Assembly: GCA_934229535.1 (NCBI GenBank)
Contig: CAKQDS010000038.1
Location: 1-13,630, forward strand
Direction: 5' to 3'
DNA: 13,630 bases
Origin: an uncultured Anaeroplasmataceae bacterium
GTDB lineage: Bacteria; Bacillota_I; Bacilli_A; Acholeplasmatales; Anaeroplasmataceae
Under the pieces are notes generated by a model, which made no database searches, had not been told where the DNA came from, and saw nothing but the letters and a program-made list of their open reading frames with translations. Shown piece after piece: positions 7,801 to 13,630 of the stretch; position 1 is the first letter of the stretch, and every line of letters begins with the position of its first letter. Position numbers and translations under genes: made by a program.

Positions 7801-8329
7801 CAGTAGGTGCACTAATAAGTGATAATCTATCAATAGTTAGCTTAGCTCTTATTTCTTGAATACATCCTAAAATTACATTAACAGTTACAATAACTAAAAA
7901 TAACAAATCAGTAAAGGCTCCAACAGTCATTAACCAAATACCAATTGCTAGGGTTAACATATTAAAGAATGTAAATACATTACCTATAATAATTTTGGGA
8001 ATTGATTTTGAAGAATTAGCATTAGAATTATTAACAAGGCCTTCATTTATTCTTTGCTCCACAATACTTTGGCTTAAACCATTAGTAGTATCTGTATCAA
8101 ATCTAACAATTGTTTGAGGACCCTTTTTCAAAGCCTTTTGGCGTTCCTTTTTAAGCTTCTTTTCAATTCGTTCTTTCTTTATAGCCTCTATTTTTTCCTG
8201 GCGTTTTTTCTTTTTTACATCCTCTGGATTTTCTAAAACAACCGTTTCTAAAACCTTAGTTTTATTTTCTTCGACCTCTGAATCTTCCAATGTCTTTGGC
8301 GTTTCTTCCTTTATTTCTTTATCTTCCAT
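4856..8329 (-). CDS. P-type cation-transporting ATPase (CtpE/MgtA-like) with a large C-terminal surface insertion
   Basis: This 1157-residue ATPase should pump a cation across the membrane through an aspartyl-phosphate intermediate. Visible motifs are TGES at about 226-229 (actuator), DKTGT with the phosphorylated Asp at 374, LGAPE near 458 (nucleotide domain), and TGDGVND at 608-614 (hinge). Membrane segments lie near 113-137, 139-157, 287-307 and 321-349 (with IPSGL), and then about 669-686, 694-717, 735-753, 765-779, 790-812 and 1116-1133. The LREADCSIAVASGSEAAR and PSFFLVFEP segments resemble the CtpE and pneumococcal MgtA group (Ca2+ or Mn2+ export). The ion is not provable here. Two additions are unusual: a Lys/Glu-rich cytosolic N-terminus of about 100 residues and about 300 residues between the last two membrane segments. 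An in-frame GTG at 8338 exists, but GGGCGG eight bases before the ATG at 8329 favours the latter. The start overlaps mrnC by 11 bases. Confidence 0.9.
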   Translation of the reverse strand: MEDKEIKEETPKTLEDSEVEENKTKVLETVVLENPEDVKKKKRQEKIEAIKKERIEKKLKKERQKALKKGPQTIVRFDTDTTNGLSQSIVEQRINEGLVNNSNANSSKSIPKIIIGNVFTFFNMLTLAIGIWLMTVGAFTDLLFLVIVTVNVILGCIQEIRAKLTIDRLSLISAPTAIVVRDGIQKEVKVTEVVLDDLLLLENGKQICADSIVVEGSVEVNESLLTGESDSIPKKPGDILYSGSYVVSGKCKAKVDKVGKDNYIETLTSQAKRYKKPNSDLMNSLNLIIRVMAVVIIPIGGWLFYMQLFQNGADYVTAVRKTAGAMIGMIPSGLFLLTSVALYLSVIRLGKNNVLVHELYCIEMLARVNTICLDKTGTITDGTMSIKNVIEYNSVGGLSTRNIVSAILNALNDQNLTSKALEEHFGLSKRIKHTAAIPFSSQRKYQAVTFEKYGTFALGAPEFILKNKYKIIESEVNNYAKSGYRVLLLAHIDGTIEKEALPSGDIEVVSLILIEDNVRPDAIKTIDYFKRSGVDVKVISGDNPITVSKISERAGINRANEYISLDGMEDEDVIRAASKYTVFGRVSPAQKRLLVHTLKEEGKIVAMTGDGVNDILALREADCSIAVASGSEAARNVSHLVLLDSNFDSMPKVVSEGRRVINNVANVASLFLTKTIFSFLLAIQALQSGGIYPISTLQLLIIDVFCIAVPSFFLVFEPNNKEVGGNFLLNIIKGALPGALVILVCSTVVFGLVDSLNLKFIDSSTIIVISATHTCMCVLFKVCRPFNWLRRLLCVVMYTIFILVVLLLPSVLEFSPITKFSEYYSEKLKIETPRNLPKIAISKDGYYVIDGMVTEYPAPINNGGNYTFSSKNIDGRFYLVVNGTETNYLIKIPTFTIANDLEYIANGFVTNIDYSNEYRLVSDLDGNVYVDSINPNNQTHYNVMPNVLIGSDGNYVVNDITTEIQGVKEILSVGITEDFKLIINGEVIDYQIDTPNISRNNDNKLVVGGYNSNVYANSIDDFADSVTLDAGTYMIDDVKSKLSIGSISEIAPKLDTSRAGYYILDGRYTQFKIAGDRTKISITIDSDGYYAVNGVKIDIKAAVEYSYGGTVKMLETPAFLLLATLCLMAAPLMRFFEAIVPWVRKQYYNIQSLIAKM
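5003..5900 (-). repeat. coding repeats: DGYY/NG-type beta units in the ATPase surface insertion
   Basis: Residues about 814-1112 of the ATPase contain recurring units. Type one is D-G-Y-Y-V-(I/V)-(D/N)-G-x-x-T: DGYYVIDGMVTEY near 844, DGNYVVNDITTE near 952, AGYYILDGRYTQ near 1059 and DGYYAVNGVKID near 1087. Type two is F-x-L-x-(I/V)-N-G-x-x-x-(N/D)-Y, as in FYLVVNGTETNY near 877 and FKLIINGEVIDY near 979. They are diverged at DNA level. The units look like short beta hairpins of the kind seen in DGYW-NG repeats of bacterial surface proteins. The resemblance is by eye only. Confidence 0.55.
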
Positions 8330-8720
8330 CAACAGCACCGCCCTTTATAATGTCAAATGCATTATCTATAATTTCTTTAATTCTCTTTTCATTACCCTCT
8401 AAAAACAAATAGCCAACTAAAGCCTCAAGCCCTGTTGCATCTAAATAATCCGCAAGAGCTATATTTTTTCTTGTAAGATGGACGTGACTATTTCTTCCAC
8501 GCTTATAAATTAATATTTCTTCATCTGTAAAGAAATTATTAGCAAGCAAATATCTAAGAATTTTTGCCTGAGCACTAGCCTTAGTATAATTTATAGCCGT
8601 TTTATGAAGCCTATCACTTTTAGTTAATCCTTCTTCAATAAGTCTTTTTCTTATCAATAGCTCATAAGCACTATCACCAACATAAGCTAGAGTTAATCCA
8701 TTTAACAGCTTATTATCCAT
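8319..8720 (-). CDS. mrnC: Mini-ribonuclease III
   Basis: Mini-III is an RNase III catalytic domain without a dsRNA-binding domain. In B. subtilis it trims the 5' and 3' ends of 23S rRNA precursors. The 133 residues match the family length. The signature LAYVGDSAYELLIR places the catalytic Asp at residue 16. KSDRLHKTAINYTKASAQA follows, then the RGRNSH segment at 74-79, and DATGLEALVGYLFLEG supplies the second metal-binding acidic residue, Glu99. The ATG follows the cysS TAA without any gap, and the 3' end overlaps the ATPase start. This implies tightly coupled translation in the order cysS, mrnC, ATPase. The locus next to cysS is the same as in Bacilli. Confidence 0.95.
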   Translation of the reverse strand: MDNKLLNGLTLAYVGDSAYELLIRKRLIEEGLTKSDRLHKTAINYTKASAQAKILRYLLANNFFTDEEILIYKRGRNSHVHLTRKNIALADYLDATGLEALVGYLFLEGNEKRIKEIIDNAFDIIKGGAVDGR

Positions 8721-10043
8721 TTATATTACGCTTCTTGCTGCTAAATAATTTCTACATTCATCAGCAACCTCATAATCTTTATTAACTCTTGCCTCTTGCC
8801 ATCTATTGTAATAATTTATTACCTCTTCATCAATAACTGGTAAATTTAAATTAATTGCAAATACATTTAGAATAGTCATAAAAGCCTTTGTCTTTTTAGC
8901 AAGCAACACATAATCATTTCCTCTAATTGAGGTATTGATAGTCTTAAGAATTTCTTGAAGAAGCGTCATAACATTTTGAACATTTAAATCCTGATTCATA
9001 TAAGAAATAAACTTTTCAATATCCTCACTTGAGGCCTCTTCATTAATATTCTTAGAAGCAATTATCAAATTAGCCTGTTTAATTGCTCTTTGCCATTTTT
9101 GGTATTCCTTTTCATATTGTTTGAATAATTCATCACTATATTCAATAATATTACGATAAGGTGAGAATAATAATAGCATACGCATAATTCTTGCCTCTTC
9201 ATCAGTTAAATCCTTAACTAATATTGTATTACCTAGTGATTTACTCATCTTTTCATTCTTTTTATTTAATCTACCAACATGAATCCAATATTTACTTAAA
9301 TGGTTATGATACAATGCCTCATTTTGAGCAATTTCATTTTCATGATGAGGGAACTTTAAATCCATACCACCACCATGTATATCTATACTATTACCAAAAA
9401 GGCGATGATTCATAACAACACATTCAGTATGCCAGCCAGGTCTTCCAGCACCAAATGGAGATGGATATTTAATTCCTACCTTAGTATCCTTCCATAAATT
9501 AAAATCTAAAGGATTTTCCTTTGCAGCTTCAACATCTACTCTAGCACCCTCCTCAAGATCTTCAGAAACCTGATTAGAAAGACAACCATAATCTGGAATC
9601 TTATTTATTCTAAAATAAACATTTCCACCCTTTTGATAAGCATAGCCCTTTTCTAATAATTCACTAATAAATTTAATCATATCAGGAATATATTCTGTAG
9701 CATGAGGAATTAAATCTGGTTTTCTTGAGCCAAGCTTTTCATATGCTTCAAAATAAAGCTTTTCATACTTTTTAGCATATTCGCTTTCACTCATATTATT
9801 CTTAATTGCATTATTTATAATCTTATCATCAACGTCTGTAATATTAGAAGCATATGTAACATGATAACCAATAAATTCTAAATAATTTCTTAGCATATCA
9901 TAAAAAACAACTGGTCTACCATTACCAATATGAATATCACTATAAACGGTTGGCCCACACACATACATCTTTACATTATTTTTGTCCTCAGGAATAAATT
10001 CTTCAATCTTATTAGACAAAGAATTATATATCATAAGTGGCAT
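8721..10043 (-). CDS. cysS: cysteinyl-tRNA synthetase with short C-terminus
   Basis: This class I enzyme charges tRNA-Cys with cysteine. Over its 440 residues it shows MYVCGPTVYSDIHIGNGRP with the HIGN form of the HIGH motif at 37-40, and KMSKS at 265-269. Zinc-site residues are C29, C208 (in GWHTECVVMNH), H233 and E237 (in HHENEIAQ). The helical-bundle and anticodon-binding region fills the rest. The protein ends at ADECRNYLAARSVI, whereas most family members continue for about 10-15 residues with an LEDTPQGTRW-like tail, so this copy lacks the extreme C-terminus. The start is supported by AAAAGAGATG upstream, and no T-box leader is present. It begins 20 bases after the lipoprotein gene and abuts mrnC. 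Confidence 0.96.
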   Translation of the reverse strand: MPLMIYNSLSNKIEEFIPEDKNNVKMYVCGPTVYSDIHIGNGRPVVFYDMLRNYLEFIGYHVTYASNITDVDDKIINNAIKNNMSESEYAKKYEKLYFEAYEKLGSRKPDLIPHATEYIPDMIKFISELLEKGYAYQKGGNVYFRINKIPDYGCLSNQVSEDLEEGARVDVEAAKENPLDFNLWKDTKVGIKYPSPFGAGRPGWHTECVVMNHRLFGNSIDIHGGGMDLKFPHHENEIAQNEALYHNHLSKYWIHVGRLNKKNEKMSKSLGNTILVKDLTDEEARIMRMLLLFSPYRNIIEYSDELFKQYEKEYQKWQRAIKQANLIIASKNINEEASSEDIEKFISYMNQDLNVQNVMTLLQEILKTINTSIRGNDYVLLAKKTKAFMTILNVFAINLNLPVIDEEVINYYNRWQEARVNKDYEVADECRNYLAARSVI

Positions 10044-10063
10044 AAAATCATCTCTTTTCTAAA

Positions 10064-11812
10064 TTATCCTAATATAGCAAGAACACTATCATTAAAGCCC
10101 TCAAAGCTCTCCTTAACGTCCGCATAGCTTAAATTATAATCTGAGCCCTCTTTAATACTAATAGTAAATGAAGCATTTTGATAGCCTACTACATTACTAC
10201 TATTTTTGGCAAAGCCCACAACACCACCAGCATAAGCATTGCTCTTATCAACAAACTTATATAATGTTGAGGCTGCAACCTTACCATCAACAAGAACGTA
10301 TTCTTCATTTTCCTTCTTGTATACCTCTAAATCGCTCTTAACAGCACCAGATGTTAAAGCCTTATATTCTTCGCCATCTTTATAATATAAATTAGCCATA
10401 AGCTCATAAGATTCAACCTCTTCATTAGCTTCACCATTATTAACTGTTTTAACTAGCTTAACATATCTTTCATCTGACGTAGATGTAGAAGTAACATATT
10501 CAGCTGCTCTACAAGAAGCAGAAATTTTACCATTCTTTGCAGCAAAAACAGAATTTGTAATAAAGGCATGATTATCTAAATAACCAGCAATACCACCAAT
10601 ATATACATCAGTTACATCAGTACTTACATAATCAATATCAGCCTTTGCAGCTGATTTAGAAATATTTCCAACCTTAGCATAGCCAACAAGTCCACCTACA
10701 TAATTTTTATAATCATTAGATGAAGATGATGTCTTTGTTGAATTAATAGTCATTAAAACATCACTAAATGAATCCTCAATCAAACAGCTATTATAGCCAA
10801 CAAGTCCACCTACATATGATAAAATATCAACTGAATAAGTAGAATTAAATGTAATATTCATAGTTCCTGAAAATGATGATTTTAAAACCTCAGGAACATA
10901 TTTTTTTATTGAAGGCTCATCATTTGAACCAATTAAACCACCAATAAATGATTTATTCTTCATATTAGCACTAATTGTTGTATTTATAGCCTTACATTCA
11001 CTAACTAATGCTTTATCACCATTGACACCAACTAGAGCACCTACATATTGAAGTCCTGTACCTGTTGCCTTAACATCAAGCTTAGCATTATCAATAGTAA
11101 CATTACTAATTTCACCACAATTCTTACCACAAACAACGCCAATATAAGCACTACTACGTGATGAAGAAATAGTAACATCCTTAAATGTAACATTCTTTAT
11201 TGTACCATCATTTTGACCAAATAAACCGCTATATTGCTTAGTTTGACTTGGAATTACAAAATTAGAAATTGTATGACCATTTCCATCAAAACCACCCTTA
11301 AAGGTAGTTGTCGAATCAAAAAAGGCATTAATTTCATTTTCACCACAATCAATATCATTTTGTAATGAATAATATGCCTCATTATCCTTACTAATGTTTA
11401 AGAATTCATCATAATTAGTAATTAAAATTGGTTCATCTACTGTACCTGAATTAGTTGTCTTAGTAGTTTGAACATCTAAGACATGCTTCTTCGAATTATA
11501 ATTAGCATATAAATAAACCTTATAGCTTGTATTTACATTAAGAGTAGTAAATTCAACACTACCTTGATTAGCACTATTAAGGCTAACCTCCTTTGAATAA
11601 ACAAGCTCCTCAGCACTATCCTTTAATTCATAAATTGTACAGCTTATCTTTCCTGCAACTGATTTAGAATCATTAATTGTAACATCAACATTTACTGAAA
11701 CACGCTTAGGTGTAATACTCATACTTCCACTTACACTATTTCCACAGCTAGCCATTACAAATAGCATAACAAAAACAAGTAAAAAACTACATAATTTATA
11801 TATTTTTTTCAC
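10064..11812 (-). CDS. surface lipoprotein with GLUG repeats
   Basis: The 582-residue protein starts with a lipoprotein signal (MKKIYKLCSF, hydrophobic core, MASC with the lipidated Cys at 23), so it should be anchored to the outer face of the membrane. Residues about 30-120 look like an Ig/fibronectin-like beta domain. From about 150 onward there is a GLUG-type repeat region, the (Y/F)-x-G-G-L-(V/I)-G pattern, with units near 195, 223, 257, 290, 333, 371, 404 and 527. Examples are YSGLFGQNDGTI, YVGGLVGYNSCLI and YIGGIAGYLDNHAFI. GLUG repeats occur in surface proteins and some peptidases. No catalytic domain is seen, so adhesion or matrix binding is only a guess. The start codon is GTG, with AGGAGG at 11821-11826 eight bases upstream. 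It is the first gene of the unit that continues into cysS 20 bases later with no terminator. Confidence 0.85.
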   Translation of the reverse strand: MKKIYKLCSFLLVFVMLFVMASCGNSVSGSMSITPKRVSVNVDVTINDSKSVAGKISCTIYELKDSAEELVYSKEVSLNSANQGSVEFTTLNVNTSYKVYLYANYNSKKHVLDVQTTKTTNSGTVDEPILITNYDEFLNISKDNEAYYSLQNDIDCGENEINAFFDSTTTFKGGFDGNGHTISNFVIPSQTKQYSGLFGQNDGTIKNVTFKDVTISSSRSSAYIGVVCGKNCGEISNVTIDNAKLDVKATGTGLQYVGALVGVNGDKALVSECKAINTTISANMKNKSFIGGLIGSNDEPSIKKYVPEVLKSSFSGTMNITFNSTYSVDILSYVGGLVGYNSCLIEDSFSDVLMTINSTKTSSSSNDYKNYVGGLVGYAKVGNISKSAAKADIDYVSTDVTDVYIGGIAGYLDNHAFITNSVFAAKNGKISASCRAAEYVTSTSTSDERYVKLVKTVNNGEANEEVESYELMANLYYKDGEEYKALTSGAVKSDLEVYKKENEEYVLVDGKVAASTLYKFVDKSNAYAGGVVGFAKNSSNVVGYQNASFTISIKEGSDYNLSYADVKESFEGFNDSVLAILG

Positions 11813-11820
11813 GAGTTAAT

Positions 11821-11826
11821 CCTCCT
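11821..11826 (-). promoter_or_regulatory. ribosome binding site fixing the GTG start of the GLUG lipoprotein
   Basis: A perfect AGGAGG lies eight bases before the GTG at 11810-11812. The hydrophobic signal sequence begins right at that codon, so the non-ATG start is well supported. Confidence 0.85.
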
Positions 11827-11851
11827 ATAATATTTAATATAATCATTCTTA

Positions 11852-11880
11852 ATTATACCTTAAATTTAAAATTCATTCAA
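11852..11880 (-). promoter_or_regulatory. promoter of the lipoprotein-cysS-mrnC-ATPase unit
   Basis: The minus strand has TTGAAT (11875-11880), a 17-base spacer and TATAAT (11852-11857). Initiation is expected near 11845, leaving a leader of roughly 33 bases, too short for a T-box or other riboswitch. This is the only clear promoter upstream of cysS. Confidence 0.8.
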
Positions 11881-12061
11881 CCAAAAAAACATAATTTTAA
11901 TAATTATTGTATTTAGGTACTTAAAAACAGGCTTTACTCCCTACGTAATAACCAATTTTGATTTTCTATAAATATATAAGTTATTAGCGTAAGTATAAAG
12001 TTATATTCACCATTTTTGACAATTAGTTTTTCTTTATTTCTTACTCAATATGGTATTAAAA
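11881..12061. other. AT-rich intergenic stretch without a recognisable gene
   Basis: I see no ORF with a ribosome binding site, no RNA gene and no convincing hairpin in this part of the long gap between the lipoprotein promoter and the transposase-like remnant. It may be decayed downstream DNA of the same element, but nothing in it shows that. Confidence 0.5.
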
Positions 12062-12223
12062 TTAATAAAAAAATACTGCTATATTTAATTTATCATCAAG
12101 AATCGTATTATATTGCTTTACTATTATTTTTTGTACCACTTATAATTCTTTGATTTCAAAATACTTTTTAACTGTCCTATAATCACAGCCGTATTGCTTG
12201 GCTAGTTCACTATATTGTTGGTT
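12062..12223 (-). pseudogene. decayed fragment resembling an IS21-type transposase N-terminus
   Basis: In one minus-strand frame (12140-12223) the sequence reads YSELAKQYGCDYRTVKKYFE before a TAA. This fits the helix-turn-helix of IS21 IstA-like proteins, where a (D/Y)-R-T-V-K-K-Y motif is typical. Directly downstream, in a shifted frame (12062-12139), it reads VKQYNTILDDKLN, which could correspond to the segment following the helix-turn-helix, before another stop. There is no start codon, and stops flank both pieces. I read this as the eroded remainder of a mobile element. A chance helix-turn-helix from another recombinase or regulator cannot be excluded. Confidence 0.4.
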
Positions 12224-12243
12224 TTAATATAATATGTATACAA

Positions 12244-12295
12244 GAGAAAAAGTGTAGCTCATTAACCTACATTTCTGAAGGCCTAAACTACACTT
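12244..12295 (-). terminator. hairpin with T-tract ending the RHS/immunity unit
   Basis: On the minus strand AAGTGTAG (12288-12295) can pair with CTACACTT (12250-12257) over eight bases, followed by a TTTTTCTCTT tract. A second TGTAG at 12267-12271 can also pair with the same CTACA, giving a smaller hairpin next to the T-tract. Either form is a plausible intrinsic terminator for the gene ending at 12352. The large loop of the outer form is unusual. Confidence 0.55.
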
Positions 12296-12351
12296 CAATT
12301 ATTACCATTTACAATAAGATTAATATTATGCTAAATTTATCAAATTAGTAA

Positions 12352-12930
12352 TTAATGTTCTTTAAGCTTAGCTTTAATTTCATCTATTTCATCAATTAAT
12401 ATTTCAGGCTTATTTTTATCAAATGTTTCATAAACAGCAATTTTACCATCTTGATTCTTTTCACGCAATTTATTAATTAAATCATTTTCACTTATAATAG
12501 CATTATTAAAATATAATTGCTTATTATAATAGTCTCCTCTTATTCCTGTAAGATCAAACGCAATTTCTATAATATAAAATTCATTTATATATGAACAAAT
12601 AATTGTTTCTGGCTCTTCCATATGTTTTAACCAAATAATAATGTCATCAACATCAACTAATATTGGTTTAAATTTAAAAGTATACTTGCCACTTTTAATT
12701 TTTTGCGCAATTCTATTATCACTAATGGCAGTTAACCTAATACTAAAAAAAATTAATAAATATAAGAAGAGACCAAATAGAATTACTAAAGGTATACCTG
12801 AATCAAATATAATATTAAATATAATAGCAATTAATACTAATACAATATTAGCTGCTATATAGACTAATACTGTATTCTTATATTTTAAATCATCACTAGA
12901 ACACATAAATAACTCTTTTAAATACTTCAT
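12352..12930 (-). CDS. two-TM membrane protein, candidate immunity protein to the upstream RHS tail
   Basis: From the preferred start the protein has 192 residues. Two adjacent hydrophobic segments (about 19-42 and 46-68) form a hairpin, and the remaining 120 or so residues are soluble and probably cytosolic. They include VDVDDIIIWLKHMEEPETIIC, EFYIIEIAFDLTGI and a charged Lys/Glu-rich end. I recognise no named family. An in-frame ATG at 12942 exists, but the AGAAAGG ribosome binding site touches it directly. The next ATG at 12930 is about 11 bases away and is preferred. The gene lies right behind the end of an RHS-repeat protein, the standard place for the immunity gene of a polymorphic toxin. 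The immunity role is inferred from position only. A two-TM protein would suit a toxin acting at the membrane. Confidence 0.65.
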   Translation of the reverse strand: MKYLKELFMCSSDDLKYKNTVLVYIAANIVLVLIAIIFNIIFDSGIPLVILFGLFLYLLIFFSIRLTAISDNRIAQKIKSGKYTFKFKPILVDVDDIIIWLKHMEEPETIICSYINEFYIIEIAFDLTGIRGDYYNKQLYFNNAIISENDLINKLREKNQDGKIAVYETFDKNKPEILIDEIDEIKAKLKEH

Positions 12931-12955
12931 ACTAAATATCATCCTTTCTATTATT

Positions 12956-13630
12956 TTAATAAGTATCCGTTATTGGTGTAAGAACAATTCCATTATAAAA
13001 TGAATTAATTAAACTAGAAGGAATAGAATTATACAATTCCAAGCGAAACATCTTTCCTAATGTTTTAACAGCTATTCTACCGATCTTATTTCTAACCAAT
13101 TTAGTATTAATCTGTTTTTGAATTGCACTTAAACTTCCAGTGCCTTTACTTATTCGTGGAATTTTTACCTTTGAAAATATTCCTGCTGTCAATCCAGACA
13201 TAGATGCTGAAAAAACAGTCGTAAATAAAATTTGCCCCATAGAGTAATTTGATTCACCAGTTATATTTTCCAATCCCATACCAACAATTGATGAAATCGC
13301 ACTGTTTATAGTTGAAGTGGAAACAGGTCCCATAAATGGAGTCAATGCACCTGCAATGGCTCCACCAACACAAGCTCCAACATATGTTTGCCATAAAGAA
13401 AATTGCCACTTTGAGATATCAAATTGATGTTTTTTGATATTTGAAAATGTATCTGTTGCTGCTTGACCAATCAAAGCAACTAAAGCACCAATTCCAGCAC
13501 CAATCAACATTGCTAAAAGTGCATTATTTCCCTCAGGATCATCATACATAATTGGATTATTATTACAATAAGCATATAAATTTAAACCAGTTATATTATT
13601 TATATCTAAATATGCTACATCATCTATTGA
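12956..13630 (-). CDS. C-terminal end of an RHS/YD-repeat protein with variable tail (5' end outside the window)
   Basis: The reading frame is open to the window edge, and its first visible residues are the end of an RHS core: YLDINNITGLNLYAYCNNNP, then an MYDDPEG segment. This matches the conserved YLD-x-x-x-x-x-GLNLYAYC-NNP-x-x-x-x-DP-x-G ending, including the PxxxxDPxG pattern at which RHS proteins are cleaved, though the usual following Leu is Asn. After the motif about 190 residues follow. There are two glycine-rich hydrophobic stretches (IGAGIGALVALIG and VGACVGGAIAGALTP), a Ser-rich helical part, a KGTGSLSAIQKQINTK segment and an amphipathic end. This variable tail would be the toxin module of a polymorphic toxin. 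I do not recognise a catalytic motif, and the hydrophobic stretches allow a membrane-acting mode. The ATG at 13549 is internal and is not the real start. The candidate immunity gene follows 25 bases downstream. Confidence 0.85.
   Translation of the reverse strand, partial: SIDDVAYLDINNITGLNLYAYCNNNPIMYDDPEGNNALLAMLIGAGIGALVALIGQAATDTFSNIKKHQFDISKWQFSLWQTYVGACVGGAIAGALTPFMGPVSTSTINSAISSIVGMGLENITGESNYSMGQILFTTVFSASMSGLTAGIFSKVKIPRISKGTGSLSAIQKQINTKLVRNKIGRIAVKTLGKMFRLELYNSIPSSLINSFYNGIVLTPITDTY

Noticed and set aside
9224..10127. Plus-strand open frames opposite cysS (9224-9415 and 9930-10127)
   Set aside because: They are shadows of the conserved CysRS coding sequence without start signals.
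11813..11880. T-box or other riboswitch upstream of the cysS operon
   Set aside because: The leader from the predicted start to the GTG is only about 33 bases, and no T-box sequence or specifier stem is seen.
13549..13630. ATG at 13549 as true start of the RHS-tail gene
   Set aside because: The frame stays open to the window edge and codes for the conserved RHS core ending immediately upstream, so the ATG is internal.
1..13630. tRNA genes, rRNA, CRISPR arrays or an origin of replication
   Set aside because: I found no cloverleaf-like sequence, no regularly spaced direct repeats and no cluster of DnaA boxes.

Overview
The window comes from a very AT-rich bacterium of the low-GC Gram-positive lineage (Bacilli in the broad sense, including wall-less or gut-associated relatives such as RF39, Acholeplasma-like or Erysipelotrichia-like groups). 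The case rests on gene order: cysS - mrnC - rlmB - small sigma factor - rpmG - secE - nusG is the arrangement found around Bacillus subtilis sigH. The species cannot be named from this sequence. Every gene I can support lies on the minus strand, so transcription runs from high to low coordinates. The 14 stop codons I checked are 10 TAA, 4 TAG and no TGA, and no gene contains an in-frame TGA.

Right part (13630 to about 12240): the C-terminal end of an RHS/YD-repeat protein enters from outside the window. Its RHS core closes with a PxxxxDPxG-type motif and is followed by about 190 residues of variable tail. A two-TM membrane protein follows 25 nt later (13 nt if its upstream ATG is used) and is the obvious immunity candidate. 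The pair ends at a hairpin plus T-tract. Between about 12223 and 11880 there is no intact gene, only a decayed fragment resembling the helix-turn-helix of an IS21-type transposase.

Central part (11880 to 2311): a promoter with a near-consensus layout drives a GLUG-repeat lipoprotein. Closely spaced genes follow: cysS (cysteinyl-tRNA synthetase), mrnC (Mini-RNase III) and a large P-type cation ATPase that is a guest in this gene order. The ATPase carries about 300 extra residues, with internal DGYY-type repeats, inside its last transmembrane hairpin. A terminator follows the ATPase. A new promoter then starts rlmB and the sigma factor, and a third promoter starts rpmG-secE-nusG, which ends at a strong terminator. 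These genes link tRNA charging, 23S rRNA maturation and methylation, transcription elongation and Sec-dependent export.

Left part (2300 to 1): an extended -10 promoter precedes a small two-TM protein and a DUF4097-type repeat protein, ending in a terminator. A perfect TTGACA-17-TATAAT promoter drives a secreted, cysteine-containing protein of unknown function. Eighteen bases after it begins the start of another gene, possibly an ABC transporter ATPase, cut by the window edge.
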